Part shown: piece after piece, positions 50,452 to 58,673 of the stretch
Position numbering within the stretch: the first letter of the stretch is position 1
How the letters are laid out: each line of letters starts with the position of its first letter
Source of the DNA: Akkermansia sp.
Lineage (GTDB): Bacteria; Verrucomicrobiota; Verrucomicrobiia; Verrucomicrobiales; Akkermansiaceae
Assembly (NCBI GenBank): GCA_030523775.1
Contig: JAUNHW010000003.1
Coordinates: 124,001-188,000 of the forward strand
Length of the DNA: 64,000 nt
Reading direction: 5' to 3'
Translations under genes and position numbers: made by a program
The notes under the pieces: generated by a model
Database searches by the model: none
Told to the model about the DNA's origin: nothing
Seen by the model: the letters and a program-made list of their open reading frames with translations, nothing else

Positions 50452-51750
50452 TTAGACGGTTTCGATGATCTTCATCATCGGCATGAACATGGCGAGCACG
50501 ATGGAACCCACAATCACGGCCAGGAACACAATCATGAGCGGCTCCAGCATGGCGGTGAGGGCGGTCACGCTGTTGTCCACCTCCTCGTCGTACACGTCCG
50601 CCACCTTCATGAGCATGTCCGGCAGCTGGCCGGTCTCCTCGCCCACGTCCACCATGGAAATCATCATCGGCGGGAACACGTCGGAGGAGGTCATGGGTGT
50701 GACAATGGATTCACCCTCGCGCACGGCATCGTGAATCTTGGTCACGGCATCCGCCACCACCACGTTGCCGGCGGTGTCGCGCGTGATCATGAGAGCCTGC
50801 AGGATGGGCACGCCGGAGGATACCAGGGTGCCGAAGGTGCGGGAGAAGCGGGCCACGGCGCTCACCTTGAGCAGCTGGCCGATCTTGGGAAGCTTGAGCA
50901 GCATCGTGTCGATGCAGCGGCCGCCCTTGGGCGTGCGCTTCCAGATGCCGAGCCCCATGATGATAAGGGCAAAGACGATGAGCACGAACACCGCGTTCGG
51001 GATAACCGGCACAATGTCGCACGCCATGCAGTTGTCGGAGAAGTTGAAGACGAACTCCGAGAGGGCGGGCAGCTCCATGTTCTGGCTCTCGAACATGCCC
51101 TTGAACTTGGGCACGATGACGAGCATGAGGAACACCAGGATGCCCACTGCAATGGTGAGGATGATGCAGGGGTAGACCATGGCGGAGGTGATCTTGCCGC
51201 GCAGCTTGTTGGCCTTTTCCTGGTACTCCGCCAAGCGCTTGAGCACCACCTCCAGCACGCCGCCCAGCTCACCGGCCTTCACCATGTTCACGAACAGCTT
51301 GTTGAACAGGCGCGGGTATGCGGCCAGGGCCTCGGAGAACGTGGCACCGCCCTGCACAGCCTCGCCCAGGGCCTCGATGGTGGCGCGCAGGTTGGGGTTG
51401 GGCTCCTGCTTGCTCAGCACGGTGAGGCTTTGCAGCAGGGGAAGCCCGGCATCAATCAGCGTGGCCAGCTGGCGCGTGAAAATCATGAGCTCGCGCTGCT
51501 TCACGGGAGCGCCGGCGCGACCGCCGCCCTTCTTGGTCTTGGCCTTCACGGGGCCGCCGTTCTTTTCCTCCTTCTTCTTCTGTTCGGCGGCTTTGGCAGC
51601 GGCGTTCTTGGCGTTGGTTTCCTCGCACTCGCGGACCAGGAGGCCCTTGGCGCGGATTTCTTCCATGGCGGCAATCTTGTTGGCTGCCGTGATGAATCCG
51701 GTGGATTCGGCTCCGTTCTGGTCGAGCGCGGTGTACTTGAAATTAGGCAT
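50452..51750 (-). CDS. Type II secretion/type IV pilus inner-membrane platform protein (GspF/PilC)
   Basis: 432 residues. After an N-terminal part with a lysine- and alanine-rich linker (~45-75), two similar GspF domains occupy ~85-205 and ~290-410 (RQLATLIDAGLPLLQSL, then FSRTFGTLVSSGVPILQAL). Three transmembrane helices are present (~200-220, ~245-275, ~400-425). It anchors the ATPase and the pseudopilus at the inner membrane. It lies 67 bp from the upstream PilB gene and directly precedes the pseudopilin gene. Confidence 0.93.
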   Translation of the reverse strand: MPNFKYTALDQNGAESTGFITAANKIAAMEEIRAKGLLVRECEETNAKNAAAKAAEQKKKEEKNGGPVKAKTKKGGGRAGAPVKQRELMIFTRQLATLIDAGLPLLQSLTVLSKQEPNPNLRATIEALGEAVQGGATFSEALAAYPRLFNKLFVNMVKAGELGGVLEVVLKRLAEYQEKANKLRGKITSAMVYPCIILTIAVGILVFLMLVIVPKFKGMFESQNMELPALSEFVFNFSDNCMACDIVPVIPNAVFVLIVFALIIMGLGIWKRTPKGGRCIDTMLLKLPKIGQLLKVSAVARFSRTFGTLVSSGVPILQALMITRDTAGNVVVADAVTKIHDAVREGESIVTPMTSSDVFPPMMISMVDVGEETGQLPDMLMKVADVYDEEVDNSVTALTAMLEPLMIVFLAVIVGSIVLAMFMPMMKIIETV

Positions 51751-51816
51751 GTTTGTTTATGGTTTGGGAAAATCCGTTAATAAAAGATAGCAAAACGCGG
51801 GGGAGGAGTCAAGCTA

Positions 51817-53484
51817 TTAGGTGTATTTGAGCACTTCTTCAATGGTGGTGTTGCCCTCGAAGATGTTCTGGATACCGTCCTCACGGAGGGTGCGCATTCC
51901 CAGCTCGATGGCCTTCTGCTTGAGCACGAGGGAGGGCACGTTCTCCGTGATGAGCTCCTTGATGGGGTCGGAGACGTTGAGGAGCTCGTGGATGCCCTTT
52001 CGGCCCTTGTAGCCGGTTCCGGCGCACTTCTCGCAGCGTGCACCCGTGTAGAACTTCTGCGCGCCAATGAGGCTGGGGCTGATGCCCAGCTGCATGAGCA
52101 GCGCGTTGCTCGGCTGGTAGGGCGTCTTGCAGTATGGGCAAATGGTGCGCACCAGGCGCTGGCCCAGCACGCCCAGCAGCGTGGCCGCCAGCAGGAAGGA
52201 CTGCACGCCCATATCGATGAAGCGCGTCACCGCGCCCGCGGCGTCGTTCGTGTGCAGGGTGGAGAGCACCAGGTGGCCCGTCAGTGCCGCCTGGATGGCA
52301 ATCTGCGCGGTGTCCGTGTCACGGATTTCGCCCACCAGGATGCGGTCCGGGTCCTGACGCAGGAAGGCGCGCAGCACGCGGGGGAAGGTGACGCCGATCT
52401 GCTCGTTGATGGGCACCTGCACAATACCGTCGATATCATATTCCACGGGGTCCTCTGCGGTGAGGAGCTTGGAATCGATGGTGTTGACCTCGCGCAGGGC
52501 GGCGTAGAGGGTGGTGGTCTTACCGGAACCGGTGGGACCGGTGACCACGAAGATGCCGTTGGGCTTGGCCACGGTGTCCAGGATGTACTCGTGGATGTGC
52601 GGTGCGAGGTTGAGCTTGTTGAGGTCCAGGACGATGTTGTTGCGGTCCAGCACGCGGAGCACCACGGATTCGCCGTACTGTGTGGGCAGGGAGTTCACAC
52701 GCATATCCACGCGGTTTTCCCCCACCTTCATGACGATTCGGCCATCCTGCGGCACGCGGCGTTCCGCAATGTTCATGCCGGCCATGACCTTCACGCGGGA
52801 GATGACCGGGTTGGCCAGGTGCACGGGCGGCGGCGCCATCTCGTACAGCGCGCCGTCCACACGGTAGCGGATCTTGAATTCCTTCTCGAACGGCTCCAGG
52901 TGGATATCCGACGCCTTCTCCTTGATGGCCTGGGTGATGACCAGGTTCACGAATTTAATCACGGGCGCCGCGTTCACCTCGTCCGCGCCGTCCTTGCTGG
53001 TCACGTCCATGCTGCTCAGCTCGTCCAGCAGGTCCGTCATCACCACGTCCGACCCGCCGTAGCATTCAGCAATGCGGGCGCGCACCTCGTAGTCCGGCGC
53101 CACGTGCATGTACACGTCCTTGCCGGTGGCGATGCGCAGGTCGTCGATGGTCTGCGGGTTCAGCGGATCCTCCAGGCACACGTACAGGCCCTCGCCGTCG
53201 CGGTACTCGATGGGCAGCGCGCCGTGCAGGCGGGCCTGGTGGGCGGGCAGCATGGCCAGCACATCCGGCGGCGGGGTGAAGTTGGCCAGGGAGATGTACT
53301 GTGCGCCCACCTCGTTGGCGATGATGCTCCAGAAATCCTCCGGGGCGCCGATGATGCCGAAATCGATGAGCGTTTCCCACAGCTCCTTGCCGTTGGTGGA
53401 CTGCTCCTCTGCCACCTCCTTGGCAACAGATTTGTCCAGCATGCCGTTGTTGACGAAAACGTCCAGTGTCGCTTCAATGTTCAT
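51817..53484 (-). CDS. Type II secretion/pilus assembly ATPase GspE/PilB, second copy
   Basis: 555-residue AAA-like extension ATPase. The N-terminal MshEN-type domain (~1-150) is followed by the core with Walker A GPTGSGKTTTLYAAL near residue 316, the Asp box LTAEDPVEYD, Walker B RILVGEIRD near 385 and the His box STLHTNDAAGAVTR. The zinc-binding four-cysteine region is complete (CPYC ... CEKC). It lies 24 bp after another GspE/PilB gene of 540 residues, and the two are clearly different, so they are not a recent tandem copy. Confidence 0.93.
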   Translation of the reverse strand: MNIEATLDVFVNNGMLDKSVAKEVAEEQSTNGKELWETLIDFGIIGAPEDFWSIIANEVGAQYISLANFTPPPDVLAMLPAHQARLHGALPIEYRDGEGLYVCLEDPLNPQTIDDLRIATGKDVYMHVAPDYEVRARIAECYGGSDVVMTDLLDELSSMDVTSKDGADEVNAAPVIKFVNLVITQAIKEKASDIHLEPFEKEFKIRYRVDGALYEMAPPPVHLANPVISRVKVMAGMNIAERRVPQDGRIVMKVGENRVDMRVNSLPTQYGESVVLRVLDRNNIVLDLNKLNLAPHIHEYILDTVAKPNGIFVVTGPTGSGKTTTLYAALREVNTIDSKLLTAEDPVEYDIDGIVQVPINEQIGVTFPRVLRAFLRQDPDRILVGEIRDTDTAQIAIQAALTGHLVLSTLHTNDAAGAVTRFIDMGVQSFLLAATLLGVLGQRLVRTICPYCKTPYQPSNALLMQLGISPSLIGAQKFYTGARCEKCAGTGYKGRKGIHELLNVSDPIKELITENVPSLVLKQKAIELGMRTLREDGIQNIFEGNTTIEEVLKYT

Positions 53485-53508
53485 GTTCGGGGAAGGGGGG
53501 TAAGGGGT

Positions 53509-55131
53509 TTAGCTGGCGTCTCCGGTGGTCACGCGAATCACCTCGTCCGGCGAGACAAGCCCGGCGAGCACCTTGCGGATGCCGTCCTCACGCAGGGTGC
53601 GCATGCCCAGCTCGCGGGCGCGCTTGCGCAGCTGCGCGGAGGTGATGTTGGAGTTGATGAGGCCGCGCACGTCGTCCGTGACCTGGAAAATCTCGAAGAT
53701 GCCCATACGGCCCTTCATGCCCTTGCCGCGGCAGCGCTCGCAGCCGCCGGGGCGCGGCAGCTTGATGCCGTGGGTGATATCGATGCCCAGCACGCGGGAT
53801 TCCTTCTCCGTGAGCTGGCCGTCCACCTTGCAGTCGCACAGGCGGCGGCAGAGGCGCTGCGCCATGATGGCGCGCACGGCGGACGCAATGAGGAAGCGGT
53901 CCACGCCCATATCCGCGAGACGCGCCACGGAGGACGGTGCATCGTTGGTGTGCAGGGTGGAGAGCACCAGGTGGCCGGTCATGGCGGCCTGGATGGCGAT
54001 GGCGGCGGTCTCTCCGTCTCGAATCTCACCCACCATGATGATGTTGGGGGCCTGGCGCAGCATGGCTCGCAGGGCGGCGGCGAAGGTCATGCCGATTTCC
54101 GTGCGGATCATGACCTGGTTGATACCGCTCATCTCGTATTCCACGGGGTCTTCTGCGGTGATGATCTTCTTGTCCGGGCGGTTCAGGCGGTTCAGGCACG
54201 CGTACAATGTCGTGGTCTTACCGGAACCGGTGGGGCCGGTCACCAAAATGACGCCGTCCGGCAGGCCCACCAGGCGGTCGAACACCGCCTCGTCGTCGGA
54301 GAGGAAGCCGAGCTGCTGGAGGCCGAGCGAGAGGGCGGACTTGTCCAAGATACGCATGACCACGGATTCGCCGTGGTTGGAGGGCACGGTGCTGACACGC
54401 AGGTCGATGTGCGTGCCGTCCCGCAGGTCCAGCTCGATGCGGCCGTCCTGCGGCACGCGCTTCTCCGCGATGCTCATGGTGGAGCTCATCACCTTGAGGC
54501 GCGCCACGATGGGGGCCAGGAGCTTCTTGGGGTGGTTGATGATTTCGATGAGGCGGCCGTCCACGCGGTAGCGCACGCGCACGCGGTCAAGCATCGGCTC
54601 GATGTGGATATCGGACGCGCGCATGCTGTGCGCCTCGTTGAACATGTTGTCCACCAGCTCGATGATGGGCGCGTCTCCGTCTCCCTTGTTGAACTCCACC
54701 TTCTCCGGGTAGTACTTCTTCAGGGCATCGTCCATCTTCTTGGGAGAGGCCACAAAGTAGCTCAGGTCGCGCTGCAGGAACTGCTGCATGCTGTCCATCT
54801 GCTCCATGTTGAAGGGGTCGTCTATGGCCACCTGCAGGGAGAACCCGTCATCCCCCAGCGGCACCATGCGCAGGCGGCGCGCCAGCTCGCCGTCCACCTG
54901 GGCAATGATGCCGGGGTCCACTTCCACCGCCGCCAGATCCACGTATTCCAGCCCGGTGTTGGCCGCCGCCACCTGCGCCACGTATTCATAGGTGAGGTGG
55001 TGGTTGTTGACAAGGTTATCCACGATGCTGTCGCCCGGCAGCATCTGCTGCTGCGTGGCGTCTATCGTTTCCTGGGCAATCGCTCCCGCTTCCACCAGGA
55101 GCTGGAGCAAGAAGTTTTCGTTCGTGTACAC
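53509..55131 (-). CDS. Type II secretion/pilus assembly ATPase GspE/PilB, first copy
   Basis: 540-residue extension ATPase heading the secretion cluster. It has an N-terminal MshEN-like domain (~1-140), Walker A GPTGSGKTTTLYACL near residue 299, Asp box ITAEDPVEYE, Walker B NIIMVGEIRDGE near 360, and His box STLHTNDAPSSVARL. The cysteine region is CRRLCDC ... CERC, different in spacing from the second copy. The start is a GTG at 55131. The tandem pair may form mixed hexamers or serve two pilus-like machines. Confidence 0.92.
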   Translation of the reverse strand: MYTNENFLLQLLVEAGAIAQETIDATQQQMLPGDSIVDNLVNNHHLTYEYVAQVAAANTGLEYVDLAAVEVDPGIIAQVDGELARRLRMVPLGDDGFSLQVAIDDPFNMEQMDSMQQFLQRDLSYFVASPKKMDDALKKYYPEKVEFNKGDGDAPIIELVDNMFNEAHSMRASDIHIEPMLDRVRVRYRVDGRLIEIINHPKKLLAPIVARLKVMSSTMSIAEKRVPQDGRIELDLRDGTHIDLRVSTVPSNHGESVVMRILDKSALSLGLQQLGFLSDDEAVFDRLVGLPDGVILVTGPTGSGKTTTLYACLNRLNRPDKKIITAEDPVEYEMSGINQVMIRTEIGMTFAAALRAMLRQAPNIIMVGEIRDGETAAIAIQAAMTGHLVLSTLHTNDAPSSVARLADMGVDRFLIASAVRAIMAQRLCRRLCDCKVDGQLTEKESRVLGIDITHGIKLPRPGGCERCRGKGMKGRMGIFEIFQVTDDVRGLINSNITSAQLRKRARELGMRTLREDGIRKVLAGLVSPDEVIRVTTGDAS

Positions 55132-55283
55132 GGCTTTTTTCTCTGCTTGTGGTTACGGCGGCCCATTCGCCGCCTTTTGCTTTGTCCAGTCTACCAAATT
55201 CTCCCCGCAGAGTCAAAGGAAAATACCGATGCCGCCTTGCCGCGGGGGCCGGGCATGCGAAACTCCGGCCCTGCGGTAGGCAG

Positions 55284-55643
55284 TCAGCCCTGAATTTGGT
55301 CCGCCGCCAGGTACAGGCCCAGCCAGAGCCCCAGACCGCAGAAAACGGCGCAGAGGGCCGCTGCGGCAATGGAGCGCGGCCAGGTGAATTTGCGGGTGAA
55401 GTGCACCTCGTTCATGGTGCCCAGCACGAGGACGCCGCCGCAGATGCCGCCGAGCACGGGCATGGGCAGCTCCATCTGGGAGAGGAAGAATCCCGCGCCC
55501 ATGATGAGCATGGTGAGCTTGATGGCCGTGATGAACGCCTGCTTCCACAGGCGGAAAGGGTCCACGCACCACACCGCCGCGGCGCAGCCCAGCACGGGCA
55601 GCAGCATGAAATAGAGCAGCAGCAGTCCTTGTCCCGCGGGCAT
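55284..55643 (-). CDS. Small four-helix membrane protein of unknown function
   Basis: 119 residues with about four hydrophobic segments (near 5-25, 38-55, 62-78 and 92-112). No conserved motif is recognised. It lies 13 bp after the GH57 gene in the same direction and probably belongs to the alpha-glucan operon. A function is not assigned. Confidence 0.6.
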   Translation of the reverse strand: MPAGQGLLLLYFMLLPVLGCAAAVWCVDPFRLWKQAFITAIKLTMLIMGAGFFLSQMELPMPVLGGICGGVLVLGTMNEVHFTRKFTWPRSIAAAALCAVFCGLGLWLGLYLAADQIQG

Positions 55644-55656
55644 GCGCTTGGAGGCC

Positions 55657-56841
55657 TTACGCCAGGTTGGTGCGGTCCGCCTTGTGCAGCATCTCCGCCT
55701 CCCGCTTCACGCGCACCTGCAAATCCGCCAGAGCGTTCATGTAGTAGATGTACGCATCATACGGGGAGGGGTAGGGGGTGAAGCCGTTGGTCTTCTCCAT
55801 GTAGTGGAAGTGGTCTGCGCTCTGCAGCTTGCGCCACACGTGGATCATGTCGCGGTCCTCGCTGGCCTTCACGGCGGATTCCAGGTCGTAGATTTTCTTG
55901 ATGGCCTCCTGCTGCATCACGTTTCCGTTCCACTGTGTGGTGGTGCCGAAGGTGGTGCAGGAGACGGGGTTGGGGCAGTCCAGCGTGCCGGTGGAGCGGA
56001 AGCGCTTCACGGCCTTGCCGGGGGTGGTGAAGGTGTTGCCGTTGAAGAGTGCGGCCATAATCATGGTGCGCCAGAATTCGAAGACGCCCGTGGCATCCGT
56101 CTGCCGCTCGCCCAGGGTCTCGTAGTCCATGGAGAGGTTGACCACCTGGCCCTCCTGCTCGGTGAGCCAGTTGGCGAAGGTGTACGGGGAGAGCGGGTAC
56201 TCGCTCCAGGAGGGGTCCACGCGGCGGTGCGCCAGGTCGTTTGAGAGGTGGCGGTTGCGGATGAGGGTCTTGGTTTTTGCGATGAGCGGTGCGCACTGCA
56301 GGTCGTTGATGTGGCGGTTGCTCATCATGCGGCTGTTGCCGTCTGCCATGATGCCCTTGAATCCCATGTCGTACGCCTGCGCGGCGATGGCGTTGGAGTA
56401 GAGCATGCTGGTGTTCCAGAGCACGGTGGGCTTCTGGCCGAAAAGCTCCTGCATGAGGTCCATGTGCTCCGCCACCTGCTGCGCGAACTCGTCTGTGGAG
56501 TACAGGGAGGCGAGCGAGGCGTAGTACGGCATGGCCAGGAATTCCACGCAGCCGGTTTCCGCCAGCTCCTGGAAGGAGGTGATGAGGTCCGGGCGGTGGT
56601 ACTTGGCCTGCTCCAGAATGACGCCGGAGAGGGCGAGCGAGAACTTGAACTTGCCGTCGGAGAGCTCGATGAGCTGCTTCATGAGGCGGTTTGCCGGCAG
56701 GTAGCAGCGCTCGGAAACGGCGGAGAGCACGCGGCCGTTCAGGTTGTCGTCCTCATAGAAGGCGTGTTCGCCGATCTTGAAGAAATCATACGGGATCAGG
56801 CGGTTGGGCTGGTGCGCGTGAAAGGTGAGGGTGATGTTCAT
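55657..56841 (-). CDS. GH57 family alpha-glucan hydrolase/transferase
   Basis: 394-residue cytoplasmic enzyme of family GH57 (alpha-amylase, 4-alpha-glucanotransferase or branching type). Region 1 is FHAHQPNRL near residue 8 (HQP motif). The segments LAMPYYASLASLYS and KGIMADG near 175 follow the GH57 order. Total length is that of short GH57 alpha-amylases. It lies 24 bp after a glycogen synthase-like glycosyltransferase, which suggests storage-polysaccharide turnover. The exact reaction cannot be read from sequence. Confidence 0.85.
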   Translation of the reverse strand: MNITLTFHAHQPNRLIPYDFFKIGEHAFYEDDNLNGRVLSAVSERCYLPANRLMKQLIELSDGKFKFSLALSGVILEQAKYHRPDLITSFQELAETGCVEFLAMPYYASLASLYSTDEFAQQVAEHMDLMQELFGQKPTVLWNTSMLYSNAIAAQAYDMGFKGIMADGNSRMMSNRHINDLQCAPLIAKTKTLIRNRHLSNDLAHRRVDPSWSEYPLSPYTFANWLTEQEGQVVNLSMDYETLGERQTDATGVFEFWRTMIMAALFNGNTFTTPGKAVKRFRSTGTLDCPNPVSCTTFGTTTQWNGNVMQQEAIKKIYDLESAVKASEDRDMIHVWRKLQSADHFHYMEKTNGFTPYPSPYDAYIYYMNALADLQVRVKREAEMLHKADRTNLA

Positions 56842-56865
56842 ACTCGGTGTTTCAGGGTTGTGGGT

Positions 56866-58164
56866 TTACCAGCCGAGGACGTGGTGGTAGACGCGGATCA
56901 TCTTGTCTGCCGCGGTCTCCCAGCTGGAGTTCTTGATATCCTGTGCGCTTTCCTCTGCCACTTTCTTGTAGAGCTCCTCGTCCGTGGTGAGGTCGATGAT
57001 GTGCTTGGCCATCATGTTCACGTCCCAGAAGTCGGCCTTGAGCGCGCCCTTCATCACCTCCGCCACGCCGCTCTGCTTGGAGATAACGGCGGGGATGTTG
57101 AACTGGGCGGCCTCCAGCGCGGAGAGGCCGAAGGGTTCGGAGACGGAGGGCATGCAGTACACATCCGTCATGGAGAGCAGCTCGTTCACCTTCTGCTTGT
57201 TCAGGAAGCCCGTGAAGTGGAACTTGTCTCCCACGCCGTGGAAGGCCCCGGTCTCTATGAGCTGGCGCAGCTTCTCGCCCGTGCCGGCCATTACAAAGCG
57301 CACATCGTCCGTCTGCTCCAGCACCTTGGCCGCAATCTGCAGGAAGAACTCCGGTCCCTTCTGCGCGGTGAGGCGCCCCAGGAAGAGCACCAACTTCTCC
57401 GGGAACTTCTTCTTGCTGTGGAACACCTTCACGGGGTCCGCGCCGTTGTGCACGGGGAAAATCTTGTCCGGGTTGATGCCGTAGTGTCCCGCGGCCACGG
57501 TGCCGGTGTACTTGGAGACGGGCATCACCGCATCCGCCTGCTCCATGCCGTACTTCTCGATATCGTAGATCCAGCCGCGGGCGTCCGCCCCGGCGCGGTC
57601 GAACTGGGATGCGTGCAGGTGCACCACCAAGGGCTTGCCCGTGGCCTTCTTCACCTCCACGCCGGCCAGGTAGGTCATCCAGTCGTGCGCGTGCACCACA
57701 TCGAAATCATACTGCCGCGCCAGCACCGCGCAGATTTTGGAGAACTCGATGACCTTGCGCGCCAGGTCCCCGGCGTACAGGTCCTCCTTCCCCGTGAAGA
57801 GCTCCAGGTCCGCCCGGCTCACATGGGAGAAGAGCAGCTTGCCCTCCTTGGTGAACACCACGGAGCCCGGCGTGCCCTCCACATGGGCGTACGGGTCCAG
57901 GTTCACGGGGGCTTTGCTCACCAGGGAGAAGCTGTTGTAGGAGTAGCCCTCGGAAACGGATTCCACCTCCGCGTAGCGCAGGTTGTTGATGCCGGTGAGG
58001 GTGAATCCATCGTACACGGCGGAGGGGTCCGCCTTGGGGACGATGACGGAAAGGTCCACTTTCTTGGCGAGCGCCTTGGAGATGCCCATGCAGGCAACGC
58101 CCAGGCCGCCGTTGATGAGCGGCGGGAACTCCCAGCCCAGTTCGAGTACTTTGATTCTCCTCAT
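56866..58164 (-). CDS. Glycogen synthase-like glycosyltransferase (GT4/GT5 type)
   Basis: 432 residues with a GT-B fold. The N terminus ELGWEFPPLINGGLGVACMG has the Lys/Gly-rich acceptor loop (GGLG) of glycogen/starch synthases, VVHAHDWMTYLAGV is typical of that group, and SEPFGLSALEAAQFNIPAV near residue 347 is the EX7E donor motif. It probably makes a cytoplasmic alpha-glucan, with the GH57 enzyme downstream. A promoter is predicted ~67 bp upstream, giving an ordinary leader. Confidence 0.85.
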   Translation of the reverse strand: MRRIKVLELGWEFPPLINGGLGVACMGISKALAKKVDLSVIVPKADPSAVYDGFTLTGINNLRYAEVESVSEGYSYNSFSLVSKAPVNLDPYAHVEGTPGSVVFTKEGKLLFSHVSRADLELFTGKEDLYAGDLARKVIEFSKICAVLARQYDFDVVHAHDWMTYLAGVEVKKATGKPLVVHLHASQFDRAGADARGWIYDIEKYGMEQADAVMPVSKYTGTVAAGHYGINPDKIFPVHNGADPVKVFHSKKKFPEKLVLFLGRLTAQKGPEFFLQIAAKVLEQTDDVRFVMAGTGEKLRQLIETGAFHGVGDKFHFTGFLNKQKVNELLSMTDVYCMPSVSEPFGLSALEAAQFNIPAVISKQSGVAEVMKGALKADFWDVNMMAKHIIDLTTDEELYKKVAEESAQDIKNSSWETAADKMIRVYHHVLGW

Positions 58165-58230
58165 GATGGTGTATGTGCGGTTCTAGTTTCCGCAGCGCGC
58201 GCAGGTGCGTGCACACGCCGCAGCCGCGTT

Positions 58231-58259
58231 ATTCTATAGTCCGGCACGGGGAGTGTCGA
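58231..58259 (-). promoter_or_regulatory. Predicted promoter of the alpha-glucan operon
   Basis: TCGACA (58254-58259) and TAGAAT (58231-58236) with a 17-bp spacer. The leader would be about 60 nt, unlike the leaderless units. Confidence 0.5.
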
Positions 58260-58372
58260 GCACTTTGTGCGTCAACTTTGAAAAAAACTAATCCGGCAAT
58301 GGGAAAAAGCGTGCGCGCGGGGCGCATGGCCCCGGCGCCGCCCGATGGATGGCAGGTCCGGATGGGGGCTGC

Positions 58373-58582
58373 TCAGGGCTGGTCGGCGTTCGCCTTGCGA
58401 ATGTCCTCCAGGGCCGCAATGAAGTCATCCAGTATCTCTGCGGGTACCATGATGCGGTCGCGGTTGGAGCTGACCTTTTCTGTAATGCGCACCACGCGGC
58501 CGCGGGCGTTGCTCTTCAGGTCCAGGAAGAACGTCTTGCGGTCCGCTATGATTTTTTCGGTGCAGATGATGTCATCGTCCAC
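58373..58582 (-). CDS. PUR-alpha-like (DUF3276) nucleic-acid-binding protein
   Basis: 69 residues with a single PUR repeat: KTFFLDLKSNARGRVVRIT (residues 15-33) and a C-terminal helix DDFIAALEDIRKA. The pattern (beta strands with FxLDxK and VRITEK) matches the DUF3276/PUR family found in spirochetes, Bacteroidota and Verrucomicrobiota, which binds single-stranded DNA or RNA. The start is GTG, as no ATG lies between it and the upstream stop. It has a strong promoter and ~37-nt leader, and it stands alone between operons. Confidence 0.82.
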   Translation of the reverse strand: MDDDIICTEKIIADRKTFFLDLKSNARGRVVRITEKVSSNRDRIMVPAEILDDFIAALEDIRKANADQP

Positions 58583-58626
58583 TGTATTGGGAGGGGCCTG
58601 GTTGTTTAGGGCTCCCCGTATAGGCT

Positions 58627-58654
58627 AGTATAGCACGAACGCACCCGCCGTCAA
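58627..58654 (-). promoter_or_regulatory. Predicted promoter of the PUR-alpha-like gene
   Basis: TTGACG (58649-58654) and TATACT (58627-58632) with a 16-bp spacer on the minus strand. Confidence 0.65.
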
Positions 58655-58673
58655 CAGGCAAATTGCACATCCG

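Noticed and set aside
55155..55184. Terminator hairpin upstream of the PilB genes
   Set aside because: Stem of only 5 bp with a large loop, and no plus-strand gene ends there.
51988..55293. A 1101-codon plus-strand open frame opposite the two PilB genes
   Set aside because: It mirrors the GC-rich codons of the real genes, has no recognisable motif and crosses two independent genes and their spacer.
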